DNA from: Macrocystis pyrifera
Taxonomy: Eukaryota > Sar > Phaeophyceae > Laminariales > Laminariaceae
Assembly (NCBI GenBank): GCA_031763025.1
Contig: JASSKH010000031.1
Coordinates: 1,612,001-1,676,000, forward strand
DNA: 64,000 nt
Reading direction: 5' to 3'
The notes under the pieces are model-generated. The model was not told where the DNA came from, searched no databases, and worked only from the letters and a program-made list of their open reading frames with translations. Numbering within the stretch: position 1 is the first letter of the stretch; every line of letters starts with the position of its first letter. This document shows positions 20,801 through 33,462 of this stretch, piece by piece. The position numbers were made by a program, and so were the translations under genes.

Positions 20801-23800
20801 GCTGGGCCGTTTGACGGTAGACTTCTGCGCCTGAGCACCTTCTTTTCGTGTGCGCGTGTTTGCACGTTTCCACCAGGTTGATTTTCCTTGCAGATACTAT
20901 TATAGTGCCCGTGGCCTTCGGTGCGGTGGGTTTTGCGGGGCTTGCTACTAATACCTGTGTGTTATACCTCTGGCGGGTCTTACAACTGCATGCATGCTGA
21001 TTGCACGTCTTGTGCCTTGCCGGGTTCGCGGTCGAACAGCCGGGGTGGCTCGCGGATTTGCGTTGGACGGTGAATCTCTTGGTATATAACGTACCAGAGA
21101 GGTATCATATCAGGAATATGTATACCACTCTCTCTGGCCGTGATGATAGTACCCGTTTGCGCTCTGATTTGACGATCGAACGGGCATTATATTCCCGGCC
21201 GGAGAGGCATTATCTCTCTGATGTGCGTTGGGCGTATACCTGGTACATTTTACTGCAGATTCAGAGGTATTCGGTACCCATTTCGGGTCGGGGCACCAAC
21301 GGATCCTTCTCTTTATGCTTTGCATGTGGGCATGATACCCCCAACCGATTCACGTGCCACGTCCGATATCGTTTAGTAACACGGCGTGATACCATCATTT
21401 TATTCAGCAAGACGAGTAGATAACGTAATGCCATATCATCGTACTGGATACGACAGGCACGACATACCACACGTATTCTGGCGTGTGTTGAAAGAGAGAA
21501 AAATCAGAAGAAACAGAGAAAAAAAGATCGAAGAAAAAACCCAACAAAATAACGTGTCGTGCCGCCTCCCCCAGCAGGAAGGAGATGTGGCTGGCAATAC
21601 AAAACAAACATCGTCATCATGAAATTACAGGCTGATTTAACGTGGAATCTGGTTTAAAACTTAAGGCGAAAGCTTTTTCGTGATAATCGAATAGAAAAAA
21701 ATGAATTTGATTTTACTCCAATATAATTTCGTGAAAAATATGCCTTAGGCCATCTCTTATGGCAAACCGGTTTGGTTTCTGGAAATCGAGGTTTCAGCAC
21801 CTTCGCAGGCGTGTTTGACCAGGGAAACGGGCGAATTGGGCACGCTTGTCTTGGAGTCCCACCAGCCATTTTGCGAGAAGCATGGGACGCCGTTTGCCGT
21901 TTCTTGAGGATAGCAGTTTGAAAATATGTGGATATACCCCAGTTTCCTCTATTATTCAGTTTCGGACATGATTTATCTGAAAAAGAGGCCATTTTTTCGG
22001 CTGGAACGTCGAAATATATCTGAAAACGCCTTGTTGATTTTTTGGTCTGAAAATGACAACATCGTAAAAAGTTGGAACGACTCCCCAGGAGAAAAGAAAA
22101 ACGGGTATAAATACCTCTCCCCAAAAGACTGTAGGTATTCCGAGAAGAGCGAGCCTGATTCGGTCGGACTCCGGGTGTAAAATACGTAAAGGCACGTATA
22201 AAACACAGGTTCGGGTAAGTTTTTCGGTTTTTAAAACCCTCCCATACGAGACGGCCCGGGTCCTCACCGGGGCGCCGCGGTCAGCGGCCGATTGTTTCTG
22301 CCGGCACCGCCGCAGAGGCTATCGCTTTGGTGGGACGTATTGGGTAACTGGTACAGCCCCGAAGCCCCACCCAGGCAGCAGCGACGGAGATACAGCGATC
22401 GAACTTCTGAGGGAAGCCGTGGCCTGGTCGGTGCTCGTGTGGTTCGCGAGGCAAAGAGGGTTGAAAAACTGTGTTTGAGACAGCGTTGTAATTTTTTGAG
22501 GCGCCGCGGATGGTCTACTCTGTGCTATTAATAGGGGCCGTCGGACCTCGCGTTGCGGCTGCTCCGGTGGCCCTGTCTTTCGGGAATGGTGGATCTCACC
22601 TGTGAAGCAGTCGACGACACGGCTCAAGTTTGCGTGGCTTGCTTTGGTTTCAGGAACATGCCACGTCGAGTTGGACAACTCCCCAGATTGAATAACACGA
22701 AGAGGAAAATAAGTCCCAAAAAACTTGTCGTCGAATTCGTTTTTTTTTTTTTATTCGAATCAAACGTCAAAATACCTGCTTGGCGATTCACTCTTCGACC
22801 AATCAGATGCAAATCAAATCAAACACAAAAAAAATATTGGCGGAGTATCATAAAATAAGTTTCTTGTTAAGATGGGCCCTTAGACTCGCAAGTTCACGCC
22901 GTTTTGGGAAGACGCATCTCCTTGTCGACCCGTTACTGGACGGTGTTTTTTTTTCTCGCCAAGATGTTAGGTCGTTTTTTAGTTGTCGCATATTTAGGTT
23001 TTGACACGTTACCGAACGGTGGTTTTGTTTTTTTTCTCGCCAACATATTCGGTCGTTTTTTTTCTTCTTTTTAATATTTGGGCTTTAAGGAATTCAAAAT
23101 TCCATGCGAAAAATTAAATTAAAAGACATTATTTCGTCAACTGTTGGACAGGGCCTTGCAGAGCACGTGTGCAAAATAAAGGATCTATCTCTCGAAACCG
23201 GCGTTAATATTTGGGTTTTTGTGCGGAAACAGGTGTAATTTTCAGAGTTACCTGTCAAGTCACTTACGGTAGTTCCAATGGTCGATTATTGGCGTTATAT
23301 TCTACTTGTGATGTTGAATTTACGTACAAGTAGTCAATTGTCCGAATATTTGGGCGAAAACAATTGTAGGCACGCCTTAGGGTGCCTGGAAGCGGCTCGT
23401 TCAGAAACAAATTAGGAAATAAACGGTTCCTTCTGATCAGTGATAGTATTGACCTGTTTGAAGGCCTGTGGTTTTGCAGTTTGGCCTCAAACCTCACTCC
23501 GAAAGCCTGGACAATAAAATGGCTATGCCACCCTCTGCCATTGTTCATGGCGGTCACTACTGTGATACTGATGTATGCTGCTTTGAGTACTGTTTATTCG
23601 TTCTGTGTATTTTTTTCATTCAACCTCTGGGCGATCTTTACCTTCTCTTTCGCGACGTTTATTCTCTGTCATGCAGCGCCTCGTCCGCTTCGTGTGTTTC
23701 TCTTTTGGTTAGTTTTCTGTCTTGGTTTCTCCATGGTTTTTGTTTTTGTGACGATGTTTCCCAATCTCACGAGCGTTGGCCATTTTCCTACAGAAAACTG

Positions 23801-26800
23801 ACTCAAAAGCTGGAGACAGTGGCAGCACGTTCGCGGTCGGATATTAGTGGTCCCGTTTCCTCTTTGACGGTTGGGCATGCCTGCGTGCAAGTGGTCGATC
23901 CGATGGAGAACTTCGCTCCGTTCTCCGCCTTCTACCTCCCGATCTTCATGATCTCGTCAACGGTCCTACCCGCCGACGACTTGCTCTCTGAGACTTGCAA
24001 AAGGGGTGCATGGTAGTCATTGGATGCAGTCCGTAAACCCGTGATGCAGTATAGTTTTATCTTTTCCTTCGCGTTGCTATTGCGCGCCGCCGTTTCGTGC
24101 CAGCCGCTGTCTTCGTGGAACATGGTCTGCCGCTGTTGCTGCTGTTGCTCGCCGCTGCTATGGCTGCGAGAAGGAAATGCTTCTGGGATCGAAATTTTTC
24201 TGAACTGGCATTGTTAATAATATAAGAGGGAAATCATCTACGTACACCGCGGCACTGTACCCTCCATCAATGAAGGTAAACCAAGTACGTATATTATTTG
24301 CCTTGAATGCGTGTGCTGCGCTCGCAACAGCTTACCCAATATCTCCCGTCCTCCGGTCAAGCTCGATATGAGTATATTTCTATATAGTAGAATTCCACAC
24401 GTACTTTCCATTGCTGTCCCCGCCCATCACTTTTTTTTTCTTCATGTTTCCCACTCTTGAGTTGACGCGGCCATTCAATGCGGAGCCGCATAACGCACAT
24501 GATCATGTCACTGCCGTCCTTCATGGATGAAAGCAAACAAGTCGCCCATACCCAGTGTATATCCAGTACCCCCCGGTATATCGAGCAGGAACATGAAAAG
24601 CGCTGTAGAATCACGCGTCTGAAAACATGTGTACGCTGGATAACGGGCGGCCATCATGTTGCACGGGTGTAGCACACTATAGTGTTGGAGACTGGAACGA
24701 TATTCGAGAAGCAACCCGATATTTATCGGATCGGATCGGATCGGATCGATGAAAACAGCAATGCCGATTCGATAAACGATATGCGAGGCGGGAGTAAGGA
24801 ATTACAGGTCTTGGTACTGCCGAGAAGCTCGCATGGTTATTCCCTTATGACACCTCACGTCGAATTATTCACCCTGGAGTTTCAACAGGGGGGGGGTAGG
24901 GGACAGTAGGGCGATGTCCTCTCCCAGCTAGAAGATTGGTGTTTCTCGGATATCGGGACAATTTATTTTCCGATTTGATAACTGACACGATTTCCGATTT
25001 ATCGGAAACTTTGATGCGATGTCCGACACTAGGCGCCACTCCGTGGTTTTGCGTTTGGGCACTACATTTTAAATTCGGCACCCACTAACCCAGCAGCGCC
25101 GGTTTGCGACGTGTGGCTAATGCTGTCATGATCATTTTTCTCGATCATAGTCGCCCCCCGAACCCCAAAAGCCAAAGGGGTTCACACATTGGACATACCA
25201 CCGATCTCCACGTAATGATCTAGACCTCTTAGTGCAAGTGCTTAGAGATTCCTGATCTGCATGATCTATACTACACCGTAGCTCATGCTGACGGGTGGAA
25301 GCCGTATATTGTGCATGATCTGGCACCTTTAAACCAGCCGGTTAGGACTTCCTGTAGATGATCTATTGCTGTACATTAGATCGTGACCACTCTGATGTGT
25401 AAAATGGTGGACAGAGTCGTACGAGCTGGTTTCACTCAGACCTACCAATCGTAGATTCCTCTTTCACAAAATTAAAATTGTACCAGGTACGCTGCTTTGG
25501 CAGTTGGGAAACGAGTTTTGACAGGAATACGCGATTAAAGAAAGCGCGCTTGTGGCCTCTAGAAAATAAGAGGATTTTCGTATCAGGGGCGGCGTATTAG
25601 GGTACTGTACAAGTATTTTGTATTTTGTTTGTGGAGATACTCACTGACTTTGGTCCTCACAGAATCAGTTGTCGCGTTTCTACAAGAAAGGCCAGCGGTA
25701 CTTTTCCTTTTGCGTGAAGAAAAGTGCTGCCAAGTTTCATTTCCCAACTATCAAAACCAGCGTGCAACTTTGGAAGCCTTGTCTACGCCGTCCAGGAAAA
25801 TTGGCAATGTTGAAGACAACAGGTCATAAATGGGCCTAACGTGCTGCGAAAAAATGCCGATCTGTCGCGTTTTGTTTCGCTGAACTATGGTGCATGCCAC
25901 CTGTGGTCCTTTTTTACGTATACTGGTGCCCTGATGACAAGGGTCAAGGATTAAATGTGACCAGATGGTCATGATACATGAGGGAAATGCGCTGATGCAC
26001 ATTGGCACAAGACTAAAACCCCCCAAAAAGAACCTACCGGGTCTACTACATGGAAAGCAAATCCAACTGCGACAAATCCCACTCTAACGTAGTTTATGTT
26101 TTTACGAAGTGGGATTGCAGTCCTAAAAGTTAGACGACCAATGTTCGAGGCACCATAAAAAGACAACGCAGTACGTATGGGACGGACCCGGCTACTGTTG
26201 TTGCGCAGGTTGCCTTCGGATAGGCTGGTCACTCACACGTGGCAATTGATATTTTTTAGCTCTTGCCTCGCCCGGATTGTCTTGTGACAGAGACGATGAG
26301 TGGTCCCTCTTTCTGAAGGAAGGAACAGCAACGAATCTATAGCAAGTAGAGTAGAGGGGATAAGTACAGGGGTACTGTACCAAAACAGGGACTCGCTCGT
26401 CGTAGCGATACAACTATGTCCACATTTCGTCGACATCTAACCGTAGTCCGACGGCCTTGGGTTGCTTCATCGTCGAGGCCTCTTTGTACTATTCGCATGC
26501 TATCTACTAATCAGCGATTCGAGTTATCCGGATGATTGATTACGGAAGTTGCCCACAAACCACCTGGGCCTCTGCGAGAGCAGTTCTCAAGTTTTTGGTC
26601 GTGGTACCTTAGTCCCAGAGAGCTCAGTACCTGCGTCCCTGAGAGCTCAAAACCATGTTTTTTTTTTACGGTAATATCTATGCGTAAAGCAGGTTCCCAA
26701 AGGTGTTGTCCCCGTCCACGTCCTGCTACGCCGTATTCAGCTAACCCCACTCGTACACATGCATACCGTCTTTTGTTTGATCGGCCGCATACCCCCCTTC

Positions 26801-29800
26801 CCCTTGCTGCCATATACGGCCACCTTTTGTTCGATCAACCGCTGTTGCTCACAGGCGGAGGAGAGGAAAGACGACGCTGCCCGCCGAAAGGAGGCAGCCA
26901 AGAACCTGGCCGACAGGGCTCATGCCTTCAACGCTCGGTTCCTGCCAAAGTCCGGCCGAACCTCCTCCTCGCTACCCCGCTCCAACGGCGTGCGGTCGAG
27001 GAGCGTATCCGGTCACGCTGGGGGCAACGCTGGAGGAAACCCCCTCGGAGACAACGCCGTGCGCAGGCCTGGAGTCCCCCGTGGAGTCAACGCTAAGGGC
27101 ATCACCGCAAGCGCCGGACGAGGAGGACGCGGAGGCCTCCCACGGGCGCGGTCTTCCCCCCCTCGCCGTGAGCCGCACTGGGACCCAGACCGGTTCGCGG
27201 TTGGCTCCGTCGCGGCCATCGAAGCTGGTTTGAAGGTTCGGGGAGACGGACACGGAGACGGGCGCAGAGACGGCCATTTTGGCGGGGGTAGGGGTCGTGT
27301 TCGCGGTCAGACCGGCGTGAGTGCGAGATCGGGGTGCGGGGTGAGTGGTAGATCTGGGTCGGGGTTGGGAGTGGGGTTCGGGTCGGGGGCGGCGTCTACA
27401 CACGGCGCCCCTAGGCCTCGATCGGGCTCGCGGCAACGGCGTGTGGGTGAGACGGTCCGGGTTGACGGCGTCAGTGGTGGTGGTGGTGATGGTGGTGTTA
27501 GTGGTGTCGGTATTGGTGTCGGGGTTGGTGGCGTGCGTGGTCGTGGTGCTGGTGGTGGTGGTGGTGGTGATGGTGTTGGCGGTGTCGGTATTGGTGTCGG
27601 GGTTGGTGGCGTGCGTGGTGGTGGTGTTGGTGGTGGTGTTGGTGGTGTTGGTAGTGGTGGTCTTGGTGTTGGGTATTGGTAGTGGTGGTGTTGGTGTTGG
27701 TGTCGGTAGTGGTGGTGCGGGTGGTATTGGTGTTGGTGGTGTTGGTAGTAGTGGTAGAAGTCGCCGCCGCGACCCCTCCCATCCGCACACCCACCGCTCC
27801 TCGAGGTCCCCGTCGACTCACCTGGTCGAACCCGGCCTTCGTCGGACTTGCGTGGGGGAACCTTCGGAACCCACCTGGGCGAGGGGCGTGCTTGGTGAGG
27901 GTGCGGGGAACGATGGAAAGAGCTGGGGCGCCGGTGAGCGTGAGCGGCAACGTGGGCGTGGGCACACTGCCGGGGCTGGGCGGCCTTTTATCAGGTGAGA
28001 GCTGTCGTATCGAAAACTTGCGATATTTCGATCTAACCATACAAGAACATAAAACGAAACCTCACTTTATCGAAAAGTCGAACCTTGTTTTTCCCTCCAT
28101 CCTTTGGTACCCCCTTGTGTTTTTTCCCCTCTTTTTTGCAGAACGAAACCTTCGATAACTCTGGCATATGTCGAATATCGAAGTCGCATCGATTTTCGTG
28201 TTGTGTCTCGCCATCGTGTCGCATCGAAATTGTTTCTTGTTCGGTATTCATGACCAGGTTGTTCGCGAAAATCAAATTTGATTGGCTCCATGAAAATGCT
28301 TGAAACCAACAAACCTAAGGAGCTGGTTGGTTGAACGGTTGAATCCAAAGACCCACAGAGTTAACCCAGCCGACGAAGTTAACCCAACGGAACTCAAACA
28401 CAGATACATACAGGTAAATCGGTGTACACGACGGTAACAGGTGTGCCCGCCGATCGAAAAACGCCTCATTTTCGTCGACCTCCCCCACCCCCCCCCCCCC
28501 CCCAAAGTAGCCCACCCTTCATGCGACCGGCCGAACATCTTACCGCGTTTCGCGGCTGGCGCAAGCAGTGTCTGCGCCTGGTCGGTGAAAACCCGTTGTA
28601 TTCCGTCCCGGCGTTGCAAGGATACGCCAGCGAGTCTATGGTCATACGACCGCGGTTATTCATGATGCATGTGTCCCCCCCGGCAGATGCACAGTATGCC
28701 TATTGCTGTCTGGGGAAGGCGCCACACCGGAAAAACCAAGGCCTTCAACGCTGCCATCCATACGCTAGAGAGTACTGCAAAAGTTGGCCAAATGGACCTC
28801 CCACGCGGTTATTAGTAGGCTTGAAACTCACCCTCCATGCGACTCGCCGACCATCTTACGGCGCTCCGCACTTGATGCAAGCAATGTCTGCCTCGGTAAT
28901 GAAACCCGGTGTGCTCCGTCCTGGCATGATAGTGGTGCGAGGGTCTATGGTATCAAAAATACGGCCATGCATGACAATGAGTATGTCTCTCTCCACTGTT
29001 TCGCCGCCCTGTCTTCTGTCTAGCGCTGAACTAAAGACGCCTCATGTTCCTCTACCTCCGCTCGTAAGGTTGCGAAGGTCTACGGTCATACGACTACGGC
29101 CATGCATGACATGAGTACCCCCCCCCCACTTTTTTCGCCGCCCTGCCTTCTGTCCGGCGCTGGCAGGCACGACGATGTAACCACTGCTTCTGCGGCCGAC
29201 AAGCGTAACCGTCACGTGTCATTTTCTTGGGGTGCCTCTGCCCGGCCGCTGGCCGCTACCACTTCCACTGCCCGGGCAAGGTCTGCCTCCCGCGGCGGTG
29301 GGGTCTGTAGTAGCCGCGGCGACGTAGGTGGTCGCGGTGCCGGCAGAGGTGGTGGTGGTGGAGGTGGAAGTGGTGGTGTTGGTGATAGTGTAGTGGAGAT
29401 GCGTCATCGGCGGGAGGGGATTGAGGCGGCTGCGCGGCGGCCCCCACCAGATTGATGATGCTCGGAAGGCTCAGGAGGATGCGGAGGAGCGCCACCGCGA
29501 GACGCTGGCGTTTACGGCGAGGTAGGTGCAAGTAGGCAAGTAGTAGGTATAGACAGTAGGCAGGCAGTATAGTTGGGAGTAGGTAGACCGTAGGAAGGCA
29601 GTATATTTAAAGCGCGTAGGCACTAGAGAGAAATTAGGCGTAAGGCGGGCAATATGTAGACAGTAGGCAGACAGTAGGAAGGCGAACAAACCATACCCTA
29701 TTACAGGCAAGAAGTAGGTAGACTGTAGGCAGACAACAGGAAGGCAGTAGCCAAACAGTAGCAAGGCGGTAGGTTTCCATTTATATTTTTATTCACCGTT

Positions 29801-32800
29801 CGCTTGTGCGCTTGGAGGTCTTACTACGGCAAGCGATCAACCAACCAATTACTTTATCAATATAATAATTGGTCAATCAGCCGACGGATCGCCGGATCGA
29901 ACTTCCACCTCCCGCCCCCCTGACATTATCAGGCGAAAGAAGCAGACTACCCTCGCCAAGCGACGGGAGGAGAAAGCAGAGCTGGAGAAGGAAGAGAAAC
30001 TGAGGCGTGCGCTAGAGGCAAGATTGATGTCGCAGTTGCCGTTTTTTGAATGTTCAGGTTTAGGAAGCACGTACCTGATTTTACCTTTTTTGTTTGTATC
30101 AAGCGAGGACTCTCTTCTTTCTACCCGCCCCCGTTTCTCTCTCTGTTTCTCTCTCGGTGAGATTCAACCGTTCGCTGCTATATGTGGGCAGCGCGAACCA
30201 ATGAGCTTCCAGTGGTACCGACCGCCTTCACTCTTTTGTGCGAAGCCTGTTCCTTTACCGTGTGACCCAACCAATCACGACTCTACATCGGAGCCGCGAA
30301 CCAAAAAACTTCGGATGACACCAACTGCTATCCTATGTGGGAAGTCGCCTCTTTCTCATTGCGGTTCAACCAGTCACGCTCTACTACGTCCGTACCGCGA
30401 ACCAAAGACCTGCCAGGATCACTTCCCCCCCCCCCCCCCCCCCTCCCGTCTACAGCCATGCATGACAATGAGACCCCCCCCCCTCCTCCCCATCCTGCCC
30501 GCTTCCGCCCGCGCCCTCGGTGTGCTTTCATTTTCGAAACGGCCGCTCGCACACACGCCCGATGTAAAGCAGGTTCTCGAAAGAAACTACAAGAGGCGCA
30601 ATTCTAAGCCCCCCACCCGATCGCGTTCGAAGGACATGGCCCACTCCAGCGCCAGGCCTCCCCGGGTCACTACCGCCTCCACGTCGCTGCCGCCAAGACC
30701 GGCGCGGCTACCACCCCGTCCCTCTCGCACCGGGCCCGTCGGGAGGGAGAGGTCAGGCGGGGATAGTCGTGGAGGCGGTGGAGGTGGTGGTGGTGGTGGT
30801 GATGATGGTGTTGATTTTGGCCGTGGTGGTGGTGGGCGGACGAAGTCGGCGGTCTCTTCTTCCGTGCCCGTCGGGAGGGGGAGGTCAGGCGGGGATGGTC
30901 GTGGAGGCGGTGGTGGTGGTGGTGGTGGTGATGTTGGCGGTGGTGGTGGCGGGCGACCGAAGCCGGGGATCTCTTCTTCCTCGGCTGCGCGGGGGGGGCG
31001 GGTAAGGAAGCCGTGACGAATGGGCGGCGGGGAGGGGGGGCAGTTGGTTAGGGCTTGCTGTAGTGCTTGCACGCCAGCACATGTGACTGGTTGGAGCTTG
31101 AGGTAGTAGATGTGGTTGGTTGGGGCTTGCTGTACTGTACTTGTACAGTCAGTGCATGTGGCTGGTTAGAGCGTGATGTACTGTGCAGTCAGTAGAGGTG
31201 ATTGGTAGGGGTTTGCTGTACTGTACCGTTGTTTGTTGTGTCTTTATATATGTCTGCCCATCTGTCTGAGTGTATTTCCGCCTGTCTTTGTCTGCATGTC
31301 TTTCTATATCTCTCCATACAGCTCCCTCTCTTTATCGCTTCCCTCCCCTTACTCCCACTGCCCCCCCCCTTTCCCCACGGCACTCCCACTCGCCCGGCTT
31401 CCGCTCCCGACGCTCTATCTTTGGCGCATGCATGTACCGGAAAACCTGTCACCACCTTCACTCCTCACAGAGCGTGTCATTCCCAACCCGTTTGGCGGCG
31501 CCGCCGGTACCGGGACCGAGACCGGTGCGCTCTTTGAGCAGGCGCGGCAGGAGTTCCACGGTCAGCGAAGGCACGTCTCGCCAAGTATCTGCCGCCGCTG
31601 CTGCTGCTAATGCCGCCCCTCGCTTGCCGCGCAAGTCTAGTGGCAGGCGCGACGACGGGATTTCCAACAACCCCCGGCTGCGCGGGGATCGAACCGTCAA
31701 CGGTTCCGCCGCACACCCTACCGCGTACGACCACCTCGGGAAGGGGACTGGGCCTGCTGCGGCGGGAAGGCGGTGGGCACCCGCCGACAAGCGGTATGGC
31801 GTTGACGAAGGCCGTCGTGGTGGTGGAGGTTACCGTGGTGGCACGGAGGAAGTGCAGTTTTTGCCGGAAGGGTTCTCGGAACCTGTCTCCGGGCCAGTCC
31901 CAGGACTTGGACCGAGACCGTTCCCGGAACGGTACTCCGATCCGTTCACGCCAGAGTGGGACGGCGGGAAGGGGAACCGCGAGGTGTATTCTGGGACCAG
32001 AGCCGTGGCCGAGGTGGGAAATTCTGGTCGCGAGGAAATGCAGGCCATTGACGACAAGCCGAATCTCACTCTGACCTCCTCGGAGAGGGCAGCATTGGCT
32101 GCAACGGTTCTGCAGGGGCGCCGCGTTCGTATCTCACACGGTGAGATATACTTACGGAGAATAACACGGTATGGACAAGGCTGGGGCACGGTTGGGGCGA
32201 AGATTAGCAGGATTGTTCGCGAGTCAGGTCAAGCCTCGCGGGTGGCGTCGAGTCGGGTTGTATCAGCTGACCCGACCCGACCTGCGCAACGCTTTTGATT
32301 TGACCTGACACGAATCGACCCGCGAGGTGTTGGAGACCTCCTGACCTTACCCAACCCGACCCGACCTGACCCGACCCGACCTGACCCGCGATATTTGAAA
32401 ACCTTCTGAGCCGACTCGTGACGTTTAAAAACCTGTTGACCCGACCAAACCCGACTCGTAAGATATTGAACACCTCCTGATCCGACCCAGGCCGACCCGC
32501 CACATTCCGATTGACCCGCGAGATACGGGTCATGTCGCGGGTCAGGTCACCTCATCTCGCGAGAACATTTCTCCTGGATTCAACAAGCGCATCCGGCCGG
32601 CGGGTCGACACATGAAGAGCGATTAAATAGTCATTTTTGTATCCCGCCGTGACACAAAGGGCCTGTCGGTAGTGGGTATGGATGGGTGAGGACATGAATA
32701 TCTAGATTTGTCGATGCTGTAGTTGAGTATGACACCAAAGGAGAATCATTGAGTATTTATATGCGAAAAGCCTTCGGGCAAAAAGCGGGAGGTTTTCAGG

Positions 32801-33415
32801 TGCCGGATCCGCGGGCCGGAGTCAACCAAGACCAATTCGCGGGCCATGTTGGCCTCACCCGCGAGTGGCCCGTGTCTCGCGGGTCGTGACCCGTACCGAC
32901 CGGTGAGATTTTGAACACCTCCTGACCCCGACCCGACCCGTGACACTTGAAAAACTATGGATCCCACCCGAACCGACTCGACCCACGAGATTTGGAAACT
33001 TCCTCCTGAACCGAGCTGACCGGACCCGACCCGTGAGATGTTGGACACCTCTTGATCCGACCCGACTCTACCCGTGAAATTTTGAACACCTCTTATAACG
33101 AAGCGGGGGTCGGGCGATGACCCATGTATAGCCCTGACTATTACAGGTTTGCTGGTGGGGTCGGCGTTTGTGATGGTCCTGGCGTTAGCTCTGGTGTTTT
33201 AATAGGGTGTTGCTGTTGTGGTGGTGGTTATTGCTCTTGTTGTGCGCGCCACAGCCACCTGCCAACTGAAGAAGCCGAAACTACGATTGCGGTAAATACT
33301 ATATAGCGCTATTGCTAGGAGTATTTCAACTGCAAGTGACTACGCTTTGTGCTGTAACAAACCCACTCTCCCCGAGGTTATAACGCATCTCTAACCTCCC
33401 TTATTCCCGCTTCTG

Positions 33416-33462
<47 letters not shown>

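Noticed and set aside
23468-24016. A gene or further exon in intron 1
   Set aside because: Part of the frame looks protein-like, but the N-terminal half is a Cys/Phe-rich translation of T-rich DNA and no acceptor/donor pair fits phase 0.
26972-27790. 272-codon minus-strand Thr/Pro-rich frame
   Set aside because: Shadow of the GGTGGT repeat in exon 2.
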